64,000 nt of DNA. Source: Aphidius gifuensis. Taxonomy: Eukaryota > Arthropoda > Insecta > Hymenoptera > Braconidae. Under the pieces are notes generated by a model. The model was not told the DNA's origin, ran no database searches, and saw only the letters and a list, made by a program, of their open reading frames with translations. The position numbers and the translations under genes are program-made. Location of the stretch: NCBI RefSeq assembly GCF_014905175.1, contig NC_057788.1:20926154-20990153 (forward strand), read 5' to 3'. Shown here piece after piece: positions 25,068 to 37,233 of the stretch (the first letter of the stretch is position 1; each line of letters begins with the position of its first letter).

Positions 25068-27187
25068 ATGGAAAAATCATCGGTAAATATAGAAGCAATA
25101 TTATATATTTTTTTAATTCTTTTATCATTTGTTTAAAATTATTTGCATAAATTAATTAAATTATTAATTTTAATTTTTTTTTTTCTTTTTTGTTATATAG
25201 AACAAACGTATTTCATCAGGTGGCTTTTGGCATGAATCGCTTGAAGTTGATTTTGAACAATTGTCTGTAATCTGGAGTACCGTCGCAAAATTCTATGCTA
25301 CAAAAGAGTATTACAATAAAGTTTGAAAAAATAGAATCAATGGGAGAATATCAACGTTGGAACAAGAACTGACACATAAAATAGGCTCATTACACCAGTC
25401 AATTGTAATGGAATCAAGACAAGCTGCTCAAAATTTTAGTCAATTTCGTGATAATTATAATCATGATTATACTTTCTCTGAACAAGCACCAATTAGGGCT
25501 ACATTTAAATCATCATTTTCAACAAAAGTAAGTTATACATAAATTGAAAAAAAAATTATTATTTAAAAAAATTTTGTGTATATATTAACTAATTATTTGT
25601 TTTTGAGATTTTAATTTTTGTTAAAGGATTTAAAAAATTTTAATCCTGATGGTAAAATTGGTACAGAATTATTCATGGAATCAATCAAAGGAGAAGCATG
25701 TTTTATATTTCAAAAAAAACAAAATACTTTTATTGATGGACTACTTGAATTAACAAAATTACATGGAAAATAGTTATGCGATTATCAAAATAATTAAGAA
25801 AATCATAAATTATTAGAATTTATACAAGAATTATTTTGTCGAATTGAAATTATTGGATTGGATTTAAATTTGTTATTTTTTCAAGCTGAAATTTATTTAT
25901 TTACTGCATTTACAATGTTAAAATCTTGCAAAGATATTTCAATTTGTAATATACAACCATCTCGTTATTTTTTAAAACATTTGCCGAAAATTATAAGTAT
26001 AAAAAAAAAAAAAAATTAATATAAATTAATATTTAGAAAATATTATGAATTTATTTAAACTAATTAATTTTTTTAATTAATTTTTACAGTTTCTTTTTGA
26101 GGAAGATAAAACATCCCTGGTGAAAATATTTCTCCGAATTTTTCCGAATTTCTCCGTGGTTACTCGGAATTTCTCCGCGATTACTCCGAATTTCTCTCAA
26201 ATTGACCCATGCGGAGCAATGAGTAGAAAAATTTTCTCCTCGTCGTTGATTTCGGAAGAATTTTCACATGTTTCTCCATGTGTGTTTTTTTTCGCGAAGA
26301 AATATTTCCGATTTTTCCCCTACCCAAGTTGATTCGGAGAAACGACAGAAAAATTTCTCTTCTTCGTTGATTTTAGAAAAAATTTCTCAGCAGTAAAATT
26401 ACTTTTTCACACGGTTGGAGAAATGGCGGACGAATCTCTCCACCCTTTCTCCAACTTTCTCCACCATTTGTTGAATTTTTTCAAACTTTTTCAATTTTCA
26501 ATTATTTAAAAAAAGAATGACTAATTATTAATTGTTACATAACGCAAAGCATAATGATGTTTATTTTTTTTGAAAAAAATGAAAATTCAAAGACACATTT
26601 TTTCAAAAAAGTTGATATACCTGAGGTACTTGGTCTACAAACCTCCCGTGATCGCGTCATCAAATTGATGAATGTAGGAAATGGTAGGAAAATAAGTGGA
26701 AAAATTTCTCTTCGTCGTTGATTTCGGAAGAATTTCTCTGTGATAATTTTTTTTTTTTTCACACGTTTCTCCGCGTACTTTTATCGCGGAGAAATATTTC
26801 CGAACGTTTCTCCGCCCAAGTCGATTCGGAGAAAATTCGGAAAAAATTTTTGATACTTTTCTCCACTCGTTTCTCCGCATGGGTCAATTTGGGAGAAATT
26901 CGGAGTAATCGCGGAGAAATTCAGGAGAAATCGCGGAGAAATATTTTCACCAGGGATATGGCACAAATATAATGAAACATTTAAAGATTTGCCAAATAAA
27001 GAATATGCAGTTTGATGAATACTTTTGAAATTATACTCATCAAAGAAACATCAAAGAAAAAAAATCAACAGTTTTAAATTATATTGATAAATTACCACTA
27101 AATGACCTGGAATTTGATGAAGAGAAATTAAATTTAGCTTTGGAGTATATTGATGATAAATCAATGGAGGATCAAAATTTTTCATAG
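25068..27187 (+). pseudogene. Decayed multi-exon gene, unknown, interrupted by a transposon
   Basis: A start at 25068 (MEKSSVNIEA...) and an intron ending at 25200 lead into a protein-like exon (SGGFWHESLEVDFEQLSVIW, then a stop at 25325). 25326-25530 continues in coding style (LEQELTHKIGSLHQSIVMES) to a good GTAAGT donor. 25627-25773 reads DLKNFNPDGKIGTELFMESI to a stop at 25771, and more coding-like pieces follow to 25998. The 841-bp element at 26115 then splits the remainder, whose tail (PLNDLEFDEEKLNLALEYID) is at 27095-27190. Several stops show it is dead. The family is not recognised. Confidence 0.5.
26115..26955. mobile_element. Long-TIR element, CCCTGG family (full copy)
   Basis: Bounded by CCCTGGTGAAAATATTTCTC and its exact inverse at 26936-26955. 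The outer ~180-200 bp at each side are imperfect inverted repeats made of CGGAGAAATT-type words, including the TTGACCCATGCGGAG / CTCCGCATGGGTCAA pair. The centre (26440-26700) is unique and contains TACCTGAGGTACTTGGTC. It has no transposase frame, so it is a foldback or non-autonomous DNA transposon. It is inserted in a decayed gene. The flanking AT on both sides could be a 2-bp target duplication. Confidence 0.7.
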
Positions 27188-27207
27188 CTATCTATAATCA
27201 TTATTTA

Positions 27208-27434
27208 CCCTGGTGGAAATATTTCTCCAGAATTGCTCCGGATTACTCCGGATTATTCCGGAATTGGCTCAGTTAGAAAAAAATCGAAAAAATACGAAAA
27301 ATCCGTAGCAATTCCAAAATACTCGAATTCCTGTGTAAAATGAAGGAAAATAAATGACCGAAAAATTTTAATGCCAATTCCGGAGTGATATGGAGTTTTC
27401 CGGAATTTTACGGAGTATTACCGGAATTTTACAT
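27208..27434. mobile_element. Truncated CCCTGG-family end
   Basis: Starts CCCTGGTGGAAATATTTCTC and continues with CCGGATTACTCCGGATTATT, then decays into CCGGAATTTTACGGAG words. No matching right end is found, so it is a one-ended remnant or a diverged short form. Confidence 0.5.
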
Positions 27435-28310
27435 TAATGTGTATTGTAATTTTTAGAGATTAAGCAGAATTTTTAAAATATTTTAATTTTTCATTTTACT
27501 GGATTAATAGTTCAAATTATTGATTTTTTTTTTTTTGCAACTCACGTTCATATTGAATAGATAATTTCGGTCCCAGGTTGTCTGGTTTTTTTTTTTTTTT
27601 CTTATATTATCTTTAACTCAGTGCATACATACTGTGAGGGAAATGAAAGGGAGGTACAGCATATTTACGAATTACGACGGGACATCAAACGTAGATTTAC
27701 CGGCTAGTTTTGTTTAGCTCATTTTAATATATGTATTTATATTTTTTTTCAAAGAATAATTTAAGTTTAATGATAATAATATTATTTGTTTATAATATAA
27801 TAATTTTTAATATTTATATATATTGTGGAAAAAAAAGTACTGATAATTACATTGTTTAATTATTGGTAAATTTTTTTTGGTCAGTTTACTAAAATTTAAT
27901 CGTAAATTCAGTTGCCGGGCACCCCATGGCTATTTTTCTCGGTCATTGTATACCTTTGCCATGTGTGCCTGGTCACTGCATTTATTTCGAACTGAAATTA
28001 CCGTTTTTCTATTAAGTAAATAGCGAAGAAATTTAGTTAATTAAAATAAAATAATTTATATAAATTTATATGAAAATTGACAATGAAAAAATAGATGCAT
28101 TATTTATAATAATTGATAAATTTTAAATTAATTTGAATTAAATTTTATTCTACAATTTTCATTATATGTATATTATTTGTTTTTTATTTTAATTCTCTTA
28201 AATTTTTCTTTGTTGTAAATTTTGTGAAAATACAAGTTATTTCATGTAAAAATAAAATTAAAGTTAAATCATGAAAAAAAAATAAAAATAAACTAATTTT
28301 TTGAATATTT
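27435..28310. other. AT-rich spacer, no gene seen
   Basis: I find no coding stretch or family relic. Family spacer sequence resumes at about 28200-28310, just before the upstream block of the next unit. Confidence 0.4.
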
Positions 28311-28565
28311 AGATATACAATTATTGTGGTTAAATGAAAATACGTAATTATATGTCCACTCGGCGTTTTCATGAAAACTGTCGCGGCGCTCTGGCCAGTT
28401 TCTCAATATCAGCTGATTATCAGTTTCAACTTACAAGTGTTTTATTAGAAAAAATCTTTCAAGTATAAAACACTAATAAAAACATTATAAACATTGCACA
28501 TACAACAATCGGAAAGTACATAACTTAGAAAAACAATTTTGAAAAATATCCTATTCATTAATAAG

Positions 28566-29493
28566 ATGGAACAATTTGATCATCATCAGCTTGAGACAAC
28601 TGATCAAGAATTGTTTACTGATTCATTTAATGTTTGTTGGAAACTTTTGAAAAAAGAAGAATATTATCTGTGTGAACGTGAGACCAATGTATTTTATGAG
28701 TTGTCATTGAATTATGGCCATGACATGTATAAGGCCATGGTGATATTTATGAAAAAAATTATAAATTCTAATAAACACAAAGTTTCAGTTGAAAAATCAA
28801 AAGTTGCATCAATACAAATTGTAACAACAGAAGCTACTTGTAATCCAGGTTATGATGATAATTATAATTTAATAAATCAGCAGCAACAACAACAACAACA
28901 ACAACAACAACAGCAGCAAGTTGACAAAGTGGACATTGACATCAGCATCAGTCAAGACAAGATGATATTAAAAAAAAGGAAAGTACCAGTTGATACTATT
29001 TATTCCAAGAAGATGTTCGAAGCAGGTATATTATAAATGTTGATAAAATTTTTTTAAAATTGTATCAACATTTATAATATACCTAAAATATATATATATA
29101 TTTTTCAGATAACAAAAAAAATAACTTTGATGATTCATGTAATGCTAAAAATATACAAATTACTTCTTCAAATGAAAACTCAATTGAAAAATTACATATG
29201 ATTGATTTTATTGAAAAGGAAGAAAAATTATTTACAGAAGAAAGTTTAACCATTAAGGATGAAATGTTGCCAGTTACAGATGATTCGATTGATCTTAATA
29301 AAATACACAACTCGGACAATCAGTCAATTGGACTAAAAAGAAAGTCAAATGAAGTTTCCAACTCATTTAATAATAATAATCATAGTTACTCGAATGAAGT
29401 TATTGAAAATGTTGAACATCAAAGAAACACAAGAATTCGTACTGGTTCACTTGCTCCTAAAAAATATAATTTTTATACAGACGAAAAGTACGT

Positions 29494-29570
<77 letters not shown>

Positions 29571-30230
29571 ATGATGATGATAACAGCTTTAATCAAAATG
29601 AAAATCTTATAGAGGAAATTAAGTTTTTTGATGAAATTTCTTTTGAAGAAAAAACACGTATAGTCAAATTGGCAACAGAAAATCCAAATTGGTCATTAGA
29701 TTGGATAAGAGAACGAAGTGGATGTAAAAATATTAGACAGCGCCGTCAAGTTGAACGGTGGAAAGAACAGATTGAACAAGGAGGATCTCGTCGTGAAAAA
29801 ATGGATTTTGTAAATAACTGGGTTATAAATAAGTGCATTGAGAACCAAAAAAAAGGAGAAATAATTACAAATAAAAAAATTAAAACATGGGGACTTGAAG
29901 CCAAGAAAATATTTAAACCGATACCATTTTCAGCAAGTCATGAGTGGGTATCAAGGTTGAGAAAAACCATGAAATTACTGGTAAACCAGATAATTTGAAA
30001 ATTAATTGTAACTTGCAAACAAAAAAACCATTTTCATACTCGAAAATTTGTGTTTCCCATGAGATAAAAGTTTAAGTCGTTAATCTTGCAAATGAAAATC
30101 CACATTGGAGTCTGAAAATATAATAATAATAATAATAATCTTGAAGCCATCGGTCAACTTGACCATTGGAAACACGCTGTTAGTAATTTTAATAAGAAAA
30201 GGGCTACTAGTCTTTCCACTGAAAAAAAAT
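28566..30230 (+). pseudogene. Tandem family unit 10: frameshifted in the HTH domain
   Basis: Exons 28566-29025 and 29109 onward. The frame is open to 29998 (449 aa): N-terminal domain, Gln run, an unbroken run of 25 Asp codons (GAT, 29495-29569), first module and most of the HTH (VNNWVINKCIENQKKGEIIT). A one-base deletion at about 29967 (GAGAAAAACCATGAA) shifts the frame. The second module downstream also has a TAA (30072-30074) and a TAATAATAATAATAA run. A truncated protein keeping the N-terminal and first-module parts could still be made, so it may not be wholly dead. Confidence 0.65.
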
Positions 30231-31394
30231 GAAAATTTGAAAATTCAATTCTATTCTAGTATAATATAAAGATGATGAAGATATGAAAATGCAAATTTAA
30301 GTGGAGACAGAGGCAAACGAGGGCAAATTTAAAAATTAAATACGAAGCTGATAATGTTGAAAAATTAATCACTCACTAATTTATTTTACTCACTAGATGT
30401 ATTATTATCAGGTTGTTTTGTTTTGTTAATGATCGTTGATCAATCATTGGAATTTATCACAACAAAAGTAACAAATTCTAGATTCCTTATTTTGAAGATA
30501 GTTTTATAAATAAATGTTTAGGTAATTATTAATAATAAATTTAAGCATTTGTCAATTTAATTATTACACATATATTCTATTTTCATTAATTTTTATACTC
30601 TTATTTATTATCAACAAGACATTTAATTAAAACAAAACATGTAAACTTTTTGAAAATATAATAACAAATCATATAAGAACAGCTTGGATATTATTTTTTA
30701 GTTAAAGTATTGTGATGTTGGACATTTACGATTTTTCTGATTATTATCATCTTCATCATCGTCGTCATATCTTCAGCATTTAAAAATTTTTGATCAATAA
30801 TCTCAGCAACAATAAATCTGAAAAACAAAATTATTGTTAAATTATAAAAATAATAAATATATCTTTGTTTTTTATGAAAAAAATGCAATTATACATCAAC
30901 TGTTTCGAATTATGTTAATTATTATTTCATTATATACAGTTATGTGATGTGGCATAAATATTGAAGAATTAACTGTTTGCAAAAATGTAAAAAACTTATT
31001 TCATGTAAAAATACAAGTATATTTTTTCTATATATAGAAAAAAAATTAACTAATTTTTTAAATAGGTAAATATCCAATAATTGCGGTCAAAATGAAAATA
31101 CATACATAATTATATGATTATATATTTATGTCTGTTCATGGTTTTCATGTATTCATAGTGCTTTATTATAAAGCCGCTTTACACCCACTCTATTTTCATG
31201 AAAACTGTCGCGCCACTCTCTGGCCGGTTTCTCAATTCTCCTTATCAGTTCCAACTTCCAAGTGTTCCATTTGGTTTTATTATTAAAAATCTTCAAGTCT
31301 AAAACAACAATAAAAATATTGTAAATATTGCAACTACAACAATTAGAAGATACATAACTTAAAAGAACAAGTTTGAAATATATTCATTAATGAA

Positions 31395-32945
31395 ATGGAA
31401 CAATTTGATAGACAGAAAATTGAGAAAATTGATCAAGAATTGTTTACTGACTCATTTAATGTTTGTTGGAAACTTTTAAAAAATAAAGAATATTATCTCA
31501 GTGAACGTGAGACCAATATATTTTCAACGTTGTCATTAGATTATGGTCATGACATGTATAAGGCTATGGTGATATTTATGAAGAAAATTATAAATTCCAA
31601 TAAACACAAAGTTGCACTTGAAAAATCAAAAGTTGAATCGATAAAAATTGTAACAACAGAAAAAGCCACTTGTGACTCAGGTTATGATGATAATTCTGAT
31701 CAATTAAATCAACAACAACAAGTTGACAAAGTTTACTGTCAAGACAAGATGATATCAAAAAAAAGAAAAATATCAGTTGGTGGAATTCATTCCAAAAAAA
31801 TGTTCAAAGCAGGTATACTCTAAATGTTCTAAAATTTTTATTAAATTGTATTTTGATTCAATTTATTTTATTTTTCAGATAAAAAAAAAAATAACTGTGA
31901 TGATTCAAGTAATGTTAAAAATATACAAATTACTTCTTCAAATGAAAACTCAATTAAAAAATTACATATGGTTGATTTCATTGAAAAGAAAGAAGAATTA
32001 TTTTTAGAAAAAAGTATAACTATTAAAAATAAAATGTTGCCAGTTGAGGATGATTCAATTGGTGTTGAGAAAATAAATAACTCAAAAGATCATATAATTG
32101 GACTAGGAATAAAGTTACATAGTATTTCCAATTCATTTAAAGATAATAATCAAAGTTGCTCGAATCAAGTCATTGAAAATGTTGATCATCAAAAAAACAC
32201 AAGAATTAGTACTGGATCACTTGCTCTTAAAAAATATAGTGTTTATGCAGAAGAAGATGATGAACTAAGCTCTACTACAGACGAAAATTACTTTGATGAT
32301 CATGATGATGATGATGTGATTTGCCTAAATCAGAATAAAAGTTTTGAAGGTAAAATTAAAATAACTAGTGAAATTTCTTTTGAAGTAAAAACACGTGTAG
32401 TTACATTGGCACGCGAACATCCAACTTGGTCATTAAATATGTTAAGAAAACACAGTGGATGTAAATATATAAAAGGCCGCCATCAAGTTGAAGCGTGGAA
32501 AAACCAGATTGAACGAGGAGGAACCCTTCGTCAAAAAATGAACTTTGTAAACAACTGGGTTATAAATAAGTGCATTGAGAAGCAGAAAAAAGGAGAAATA
32601 ATTACAAATAAAAAAATTAAAACATTGGGACTTGAAGCAAAAAAAATATTTAAACCTATACAATTTTCAGCAGGTCACAACTGGTTATCAATGTTCAAAA
32701 AAAACCATGAAATTACTGGTGAACCACATAATCTAAAAATTGATTGTAATATGCAAAAAAAAAAGTCATTTTCTTTATCAAGGAATCACGTTCCCAATGA
32801 AATAAAAGTCAAAATTGTTAATCTTGCAAATGAAAATCCCCATTGGAGTTTGGACATGTTAAGCAAACAAAGTGGTTTTATTATTAAAAATTATAGTCAA
32901 CTCAGTCGTTGGAAACGAACTGTTAAAGATTTTAATAGAAAGTAA
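31395..32945 (+). CDS. Tandem family unit 11: CENP-B/Tc5-like HTH protein
   Basis: Exons 31395-31812 and 31879-32945, 494 aa, phase-1 intron with CAG acceptor. The N-terminal domain has the KAMVIFMKKI variant shared with units 10 and 13, against DAMKIIM in the others, so there are two N-terminal subtypes. The Asp tract is short. First module VVTLAREHPTWSLNMLRK, HTH VNNWVINKCIEKQKKGEIIT...NWLSMFKKNHEITG, second module KIVNLANENPHWSLDMLSK. The frame ends a few codons early (KDFNRK, then TAA) compared with units 1 and 2. It is a probable working copy. Confidence 0.78.
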
Positions 32946-34240
32946 GGCTACTATAGTTTTTCCACTGGATCTACTGTTTATAAAAAATTTAATTCTACAT
33001 CAGTCTAATATAAAATTGAAGATAAAAATACAAGTTCAAGTGGAAACAGATGCAAACAAGGGCAAATTCAAAGATTAAATAAGAACTGCAAAGCTAATAT
33101 TGTTGAAAAATTAATTACTCACTCATTATTTTCACTAGTTGATCTATCATTGGACTTCATCACAACGAACGTAAAGTTGTGAATCTTTTAAACGAAAATC
33201 CACATAGAAGTTTAAAAATGCTTAGAGAAGAAAGTGGCTGTAAAAATCTTTAAACTATAAATCAATTACAATTAAAAAAAATTAGTGTTAAAAATTTTAA
33301 TAAAAAAAAAACCATTAGTCCTTCCACTGGATGAACTGTTTCTAAAAATTTAGTTCTACTTCAGTAAAATATAAAAATAAAAATACAAGTTCATGTGAAG
33401 ACAAAGGCAAACAAGGAGAAATTTAAGGATTAAATATCTAGAGTATTACGAAGCTGATAATAATCAAAAATTAATTACTCACTTATTATTTACACCGGCT
33501 GGATCAATCATTATCAACTTGGTGTTTTTTTTTTTTTGTTCATGATTGTTGATTAATCATTGGATTTCATTACACAAATAAGTTACGGATTCTAGTAACC
33601 TAATTTCAAAGATATTTTTATGAATTGTTTAACTTATTTTTATTAATGAATTTATATAATTTTTGAAACAATTGTCCTGAACATTTTATTTTCATATGTA
33701 TTTTTCTGTATTTATTAATTATTATACTATTATTATTTCTTATTGTCTTTAGTATATTTAAAATATTTCGATCAATTATTTCAGCAACAGTAAATCTAAG
33801 AAACAAAATTATTATTAAACATAAATATATCTTTGTTTTTTATGAAAAAAATGTAAATACTTCGACTGTATCACAATATGTTAATTATTTTTTTATGACA
33901 GTTAAGTGATGTGGCATAAATATTGAAAAATAATTGTCTGCAATTAAAATAAGAATATGAAAAAAAATCATCTAATTTTTTGAATAATCGAATAAATATA
34001 CGATTGTTGTAGTCAAATAAAAATGCCTATCTTTCTCTATTCGTGGTTTTCATGAAAACTGTCGCGGCACTCTCTGGCCGATTTCTCCTTATTAATTCCA
34101 TGTACATGCTTATTATTAATTATCGTTCGAGTATATTACAATCAATTACAATAATAAAAACATTGTAAGGATTAAAAATACAACGATCAAAAACTACATA
34201 ACTTAAAAAACCGAGTTTGAAAAATATATTGATGAATAAA

Positions 34241-34350
34241 ATGAAACAAATTAAGAAGCATCAGTTAAAAGAGATTGATCAACAATTGTTTACTGACTCA
34301 TTTAATTTTTGTTTGGAACTCTTAAAAAAAAAAGAATATTATCTCAGTGA
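34241..34350 (+). pseudogene. Tandem family unit 12: truncated by a transposon
   Basis: The upstream block and the first ~35 codons (MKQIKKHQLKEIDQQLFTDS ... KKKEYYLSE) are intact, then the sequence switches abruptly at about 34351 into a CCCTGG-family element. Immediately right of that element, TGTCACTCAGGT matches a site about 190 bp further along exon 1 in other units. This suggests an insertion with loss of the intervening exon, but the match is only 12 bases. Confidence 0.7.
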
Positions 34351-34650
34351 ACATTCACACGTTTCTTCGCGTACTCTTATCGCGGAAAAATATTTCCGAA
34401 CGTTTCTCCGCCCAAATCGTTTCGGAGAAAATTCGTAAGAAATTTCTCCGCGGTAAATTTTTTTTTTCACATGTTTCTCCGCGTATTCTCATCGTGGAAA
34501 AATATTTCCGAACGTTTCTCCACCCAAGTCGATTCGGAGAAAATTTCTAAAAAAATTTTGATACCTTTCTCCACTTGGGTCAATTTGGGAGAAATTCGGA
34601 GTAATCACGGACAAATTCGGAGTAATCGCGGAGAAATATTTTCACCAGGG
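34351..34650. mobile_element. CCCTGG-family element, right end
   Basis: Ends ...GGAGAAATATTTTCACCAGGG at 34650, preceded by the TGGGTCAATTTGGGAGAAAT inner block of the family. The left end lacks the CCCTGGTG terminus and begins with ATTCACACGTTTCTTCGCG, an internal segment of the family. It is a 5'-truncated copy inside unit 12. Confidence 0.6.
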
Positions 34651-36595
34651 CTGTCACTCAGGTATAAAGGGCTGGCCACCCAGGCCGAAGTCGACCATTA
34701 CTTCGTTTGGGCATTTTAGAAAATCGTTTCTAAAATGCAAAATAAATGTTTGAGAAATTTTCGGGTTTGTGCATCCATTTGGCTGTGTATATGTGCGTCG
34801 AGACGCACATATATTCGGCTATGTGTGCACCCTGAGATCCTCCTTGGTGACGATCAAGGATAGTCTCAGGACCCAAAGAAAACAGTCTCACATTAACAGT
34901 CATTGCAATAACTTCAAAACGGGCCTCTAAGTTTTCCCAACGCTCGTCCAATATTACGTTAATTTAAATGTATACAACATTCGTCGCATTATCAGCAATC
35001 AATGATATATTTTGATATTAACTTGTGAGGACATTGCTGCGTAAATTAAGAGAAATCAAAAAATTAAATAAACACAATTTATCAATCGTATAACAAACCA
35101 GATTAAGATTATTTAAACCTTAATCCCGAACAGCTGTTATTACTAGTTTGTATTACGATCTTATCACTAATTAATAATACAAAAGATGATGTAACAGCGG
35201 TTGTTTCTTCAATTAATGGCTTTCTTGCTTTCGCAAAGTTTGCTAAGAACATGTGGCAAAAAAAGCTCGATTTTATGAAAATTGTAAGATCAGTATTTTT
35301 TATTTTATTCGAGCTTCACATCGGGCTAGGAACCTCCTATGGTCTACTAGCGGAAGACGAACGTATGATGAACTATATGGCCGCATTGGGATCAGGTCGG
35401 GGTATTTTATTCCTTCTGGCTTTCGAGCACAACAGAATTGTGGAAGGAAGAAATACACTGACCGAGGCCCAAGTGCAAATTAATGTGTTAAAACGTAAAA
35501 TACAAGTCAGAGATGAAATAATAAAGTTAGGAAATGATAAACTCGGCAAAATGCTGTCGACTCATTCTTCCAATGATTATTAAAAATAATAATAAAATAA
35601 TAACGATACGAAGACGAAAATAAAACAATGAAAATATAAAAAAAAATAAAAAATAACAAGTAAATTTATTTAACGATAGCAAAATTAATTAAGGAGCTCG
35701 TTGAATAGTTTGAAAAAAAAAAAAAAAAAAAAAAATGATTAAGGTTGCTTCCAAGTCCCATCGCCGTACCAATATTTATGCCACGAAGGGCACGTATATT
35801 AATAACGCTATTTTTTATTCCCGTGTCCTGAAATTTTTGTGGCGCCGCTGATGAAAAAACCAAGTTCTTTAGTAGTATGTGTGTGCGCGGCAACACACTA
35901 GCAAACAAAGTTGAGGGTCCGGATCCAATAACCAGTCGAGCGCTCGAAGACAAGAAAACGCTATGTTTCGGTGGGTGGAAAATAAGAAAAAGTAAAATTG
36001 ATAAATCAGAAAAATAAAAAATACAGTCGTTAATAGAATTGAAAAATACATATTTTTCGTCAAATAAATTTTTGTAATAATAATTAATAATTAATAACAA
36101 ATAATAATTAGTTAACGTGATAAAAAATAAAAACAAAATTTTTTTTTTTGAAAAAAATACTTTTTTTTAATCATATAACTCGTGACAACTTCTTTAAAAA
36201 TTAATAAATCGACTTGAATTTTTGACTGTAGCTTCATTATAAGCTGCCGATTACAACAGTATGAGCAAAAAACTCATTTATTTATATTGTTTAATTTTTA
36301 TTATATGATTGTTTAACGTCGAGGAAAAATTCAATCTGTCTAACTTTGAATGAAAAAAGAGTCGAAGAAATTTAAAAACTGATTAACTTGTCAGTGGCAA
36401 TATTGTTGAGCAGTATATCAAGAAGTTTTATACGAATTTTTAGATATTTTTATCAATTATTTACCGAGTTATTAATTTAACAACAAATAGCGCGCATACT
36501 GCTTGTATTTATATGGATAAACAGACGCGCGAGCTTAGGCGTTCACAAGAGAAGGGGCCGAAGACCACGCATATATAGTCCTAACGGCAACTCGC
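34651..36595. other. Less AT-rich island of foreign appearance
   Basis: Base composition rises clearly above the surroundings from 34651 to about 35580 and around 35690-35990. It contains a 26-bp hairpin at 34788-34813 (TATATGTGCGTC, 2-nt loop). A second stem at about 34828-34871 has CCTGAGA / TCTCAGG outer and CCTTG / CAAGG inner arms. A minus-strand open stretch at 34730-34960 (DERWENLEARFEVIAMTVNV) and the plus-strand frame at 35107-35583 are also present. It is flanked by CCCTGG-family elements on both sides. No family is recognised; it could be integrated viral or other mobile DNA. Confidence 0.4.
35107..35583 (+). CDS. Unknown membrane-protein-like ORF
   Basis: Open from just after a TAA at 35104 to the TAA at 35581 (about 158 codons). 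The first ATG is 35251, leaving 110 aa if that is the start. The upstream part has a hydrophobic segment (EQLLLLVCITILSLI). The middle has IVRSVFFILFELHIGLG and GRGILFLLAFEHN. The end is charged and coiled-coil-like (EAQVQINVLKRKIQVRDEII). Composition differs from neighbouring wasp-type genes. Splice signals at the left edge are uncertain. I do not recognise it and it may be a fragment. Confidence 0.35.
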   Translation, partial: DYLNLNPEQLLLLVCITILSLINNTKDDVTAVVSSINGFLAFAKFAKNMWQKKLDFMKIVRSVFFILFELHIGLGTSYGLLAEDERMMNYMAALGSGRGILFLLAFEHNRIVEGRNTLTEAQVQINVLKRKIQVRDEIIKLGNDKLGKMLSTHSSNDY

Positions 36596-37206
36596 AGGAG
36601 AAATTTCTCCACTTATTTTCTCACATTCATCAATTTGATGAAACGATCACGGGAGTTTTGTAGACCAAGTACCTCAGGTATATCAACTTTTTTGAAAAAA
36701 AGTGTCTTCGAATTTTCATTTTTTTCAAAAAAAATAAACATCATTATGCTTTGCGTTATGTAACAATTAATAATTAGTCATTCTTTTTTTAAATAATTGA
36801 AAATTGAAAAAGTTGGAAAAAAATTGAACAAATGGTGGAGAAAGTTGGAGAAAGGGTGGAGAGATTCGTCCGCCATTTCTCCAACCGTGTGAAAAAATAA
36901 TTTTACTGCTGAGAAATTTTTTCTAAAATCAACGAAGAGGAGAAATTTTTCTTTCGTTTCTCCGAATCAACTTGGGTAAGGGAACATTCGGAAATATTTC
37001 TCCGCGAAAAAAAACACACGCGGAGAAACATGTGAAAAAAATAATTTTACCGCGGGGAAATTCTTCCGAAATCAACGACGAGGAGAAAATTTTTCCACTC
37101 ATTTCTCCGCATGGGTCAATTTGGGAGAAATTCGGAGTAATCGCGGAGAAATTCGGAGTAATCACGGAGAAATTCGGATAAATTCGGAGAAATATTTTCA
37201 CCAGGG
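36596..37206. mobile_element. CCCTGG-family element, inverted partial copy
   Basis: Ends ATATTTTCACCAGGG at 37206. Its interior (36600-36950) is the reverse complement of the central region of the element at 26115, including GACCAAGTACCTCAGGTATA and CGTCCGCCATTTCTCCAACC. The far terminus is missing, so about three quarters of an element is present. Confidence 0.65.
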
Positions 37207-37233
37207 AGCGCTCAGGTACAACATATTTATTTT

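Noticed and set aside
29349..29612. Plus-strand frame with a long Met run
   Set aside because: It is the +1 frame of the GAT repeat coding the Asp run in unit 10.
34730..34951. 73-residue minus-strand frame as a gene
   Set aside because: Open but short, no splice signals or family match; kept only as a note within the GC-richer island.
35666..36136. 156-residue minus-strand frame
   Set aside because: Contains a poly-Phe run from a long A tract and low-complexity ends; only 35740-35960 looks protein-like, which is too little to call a gene.
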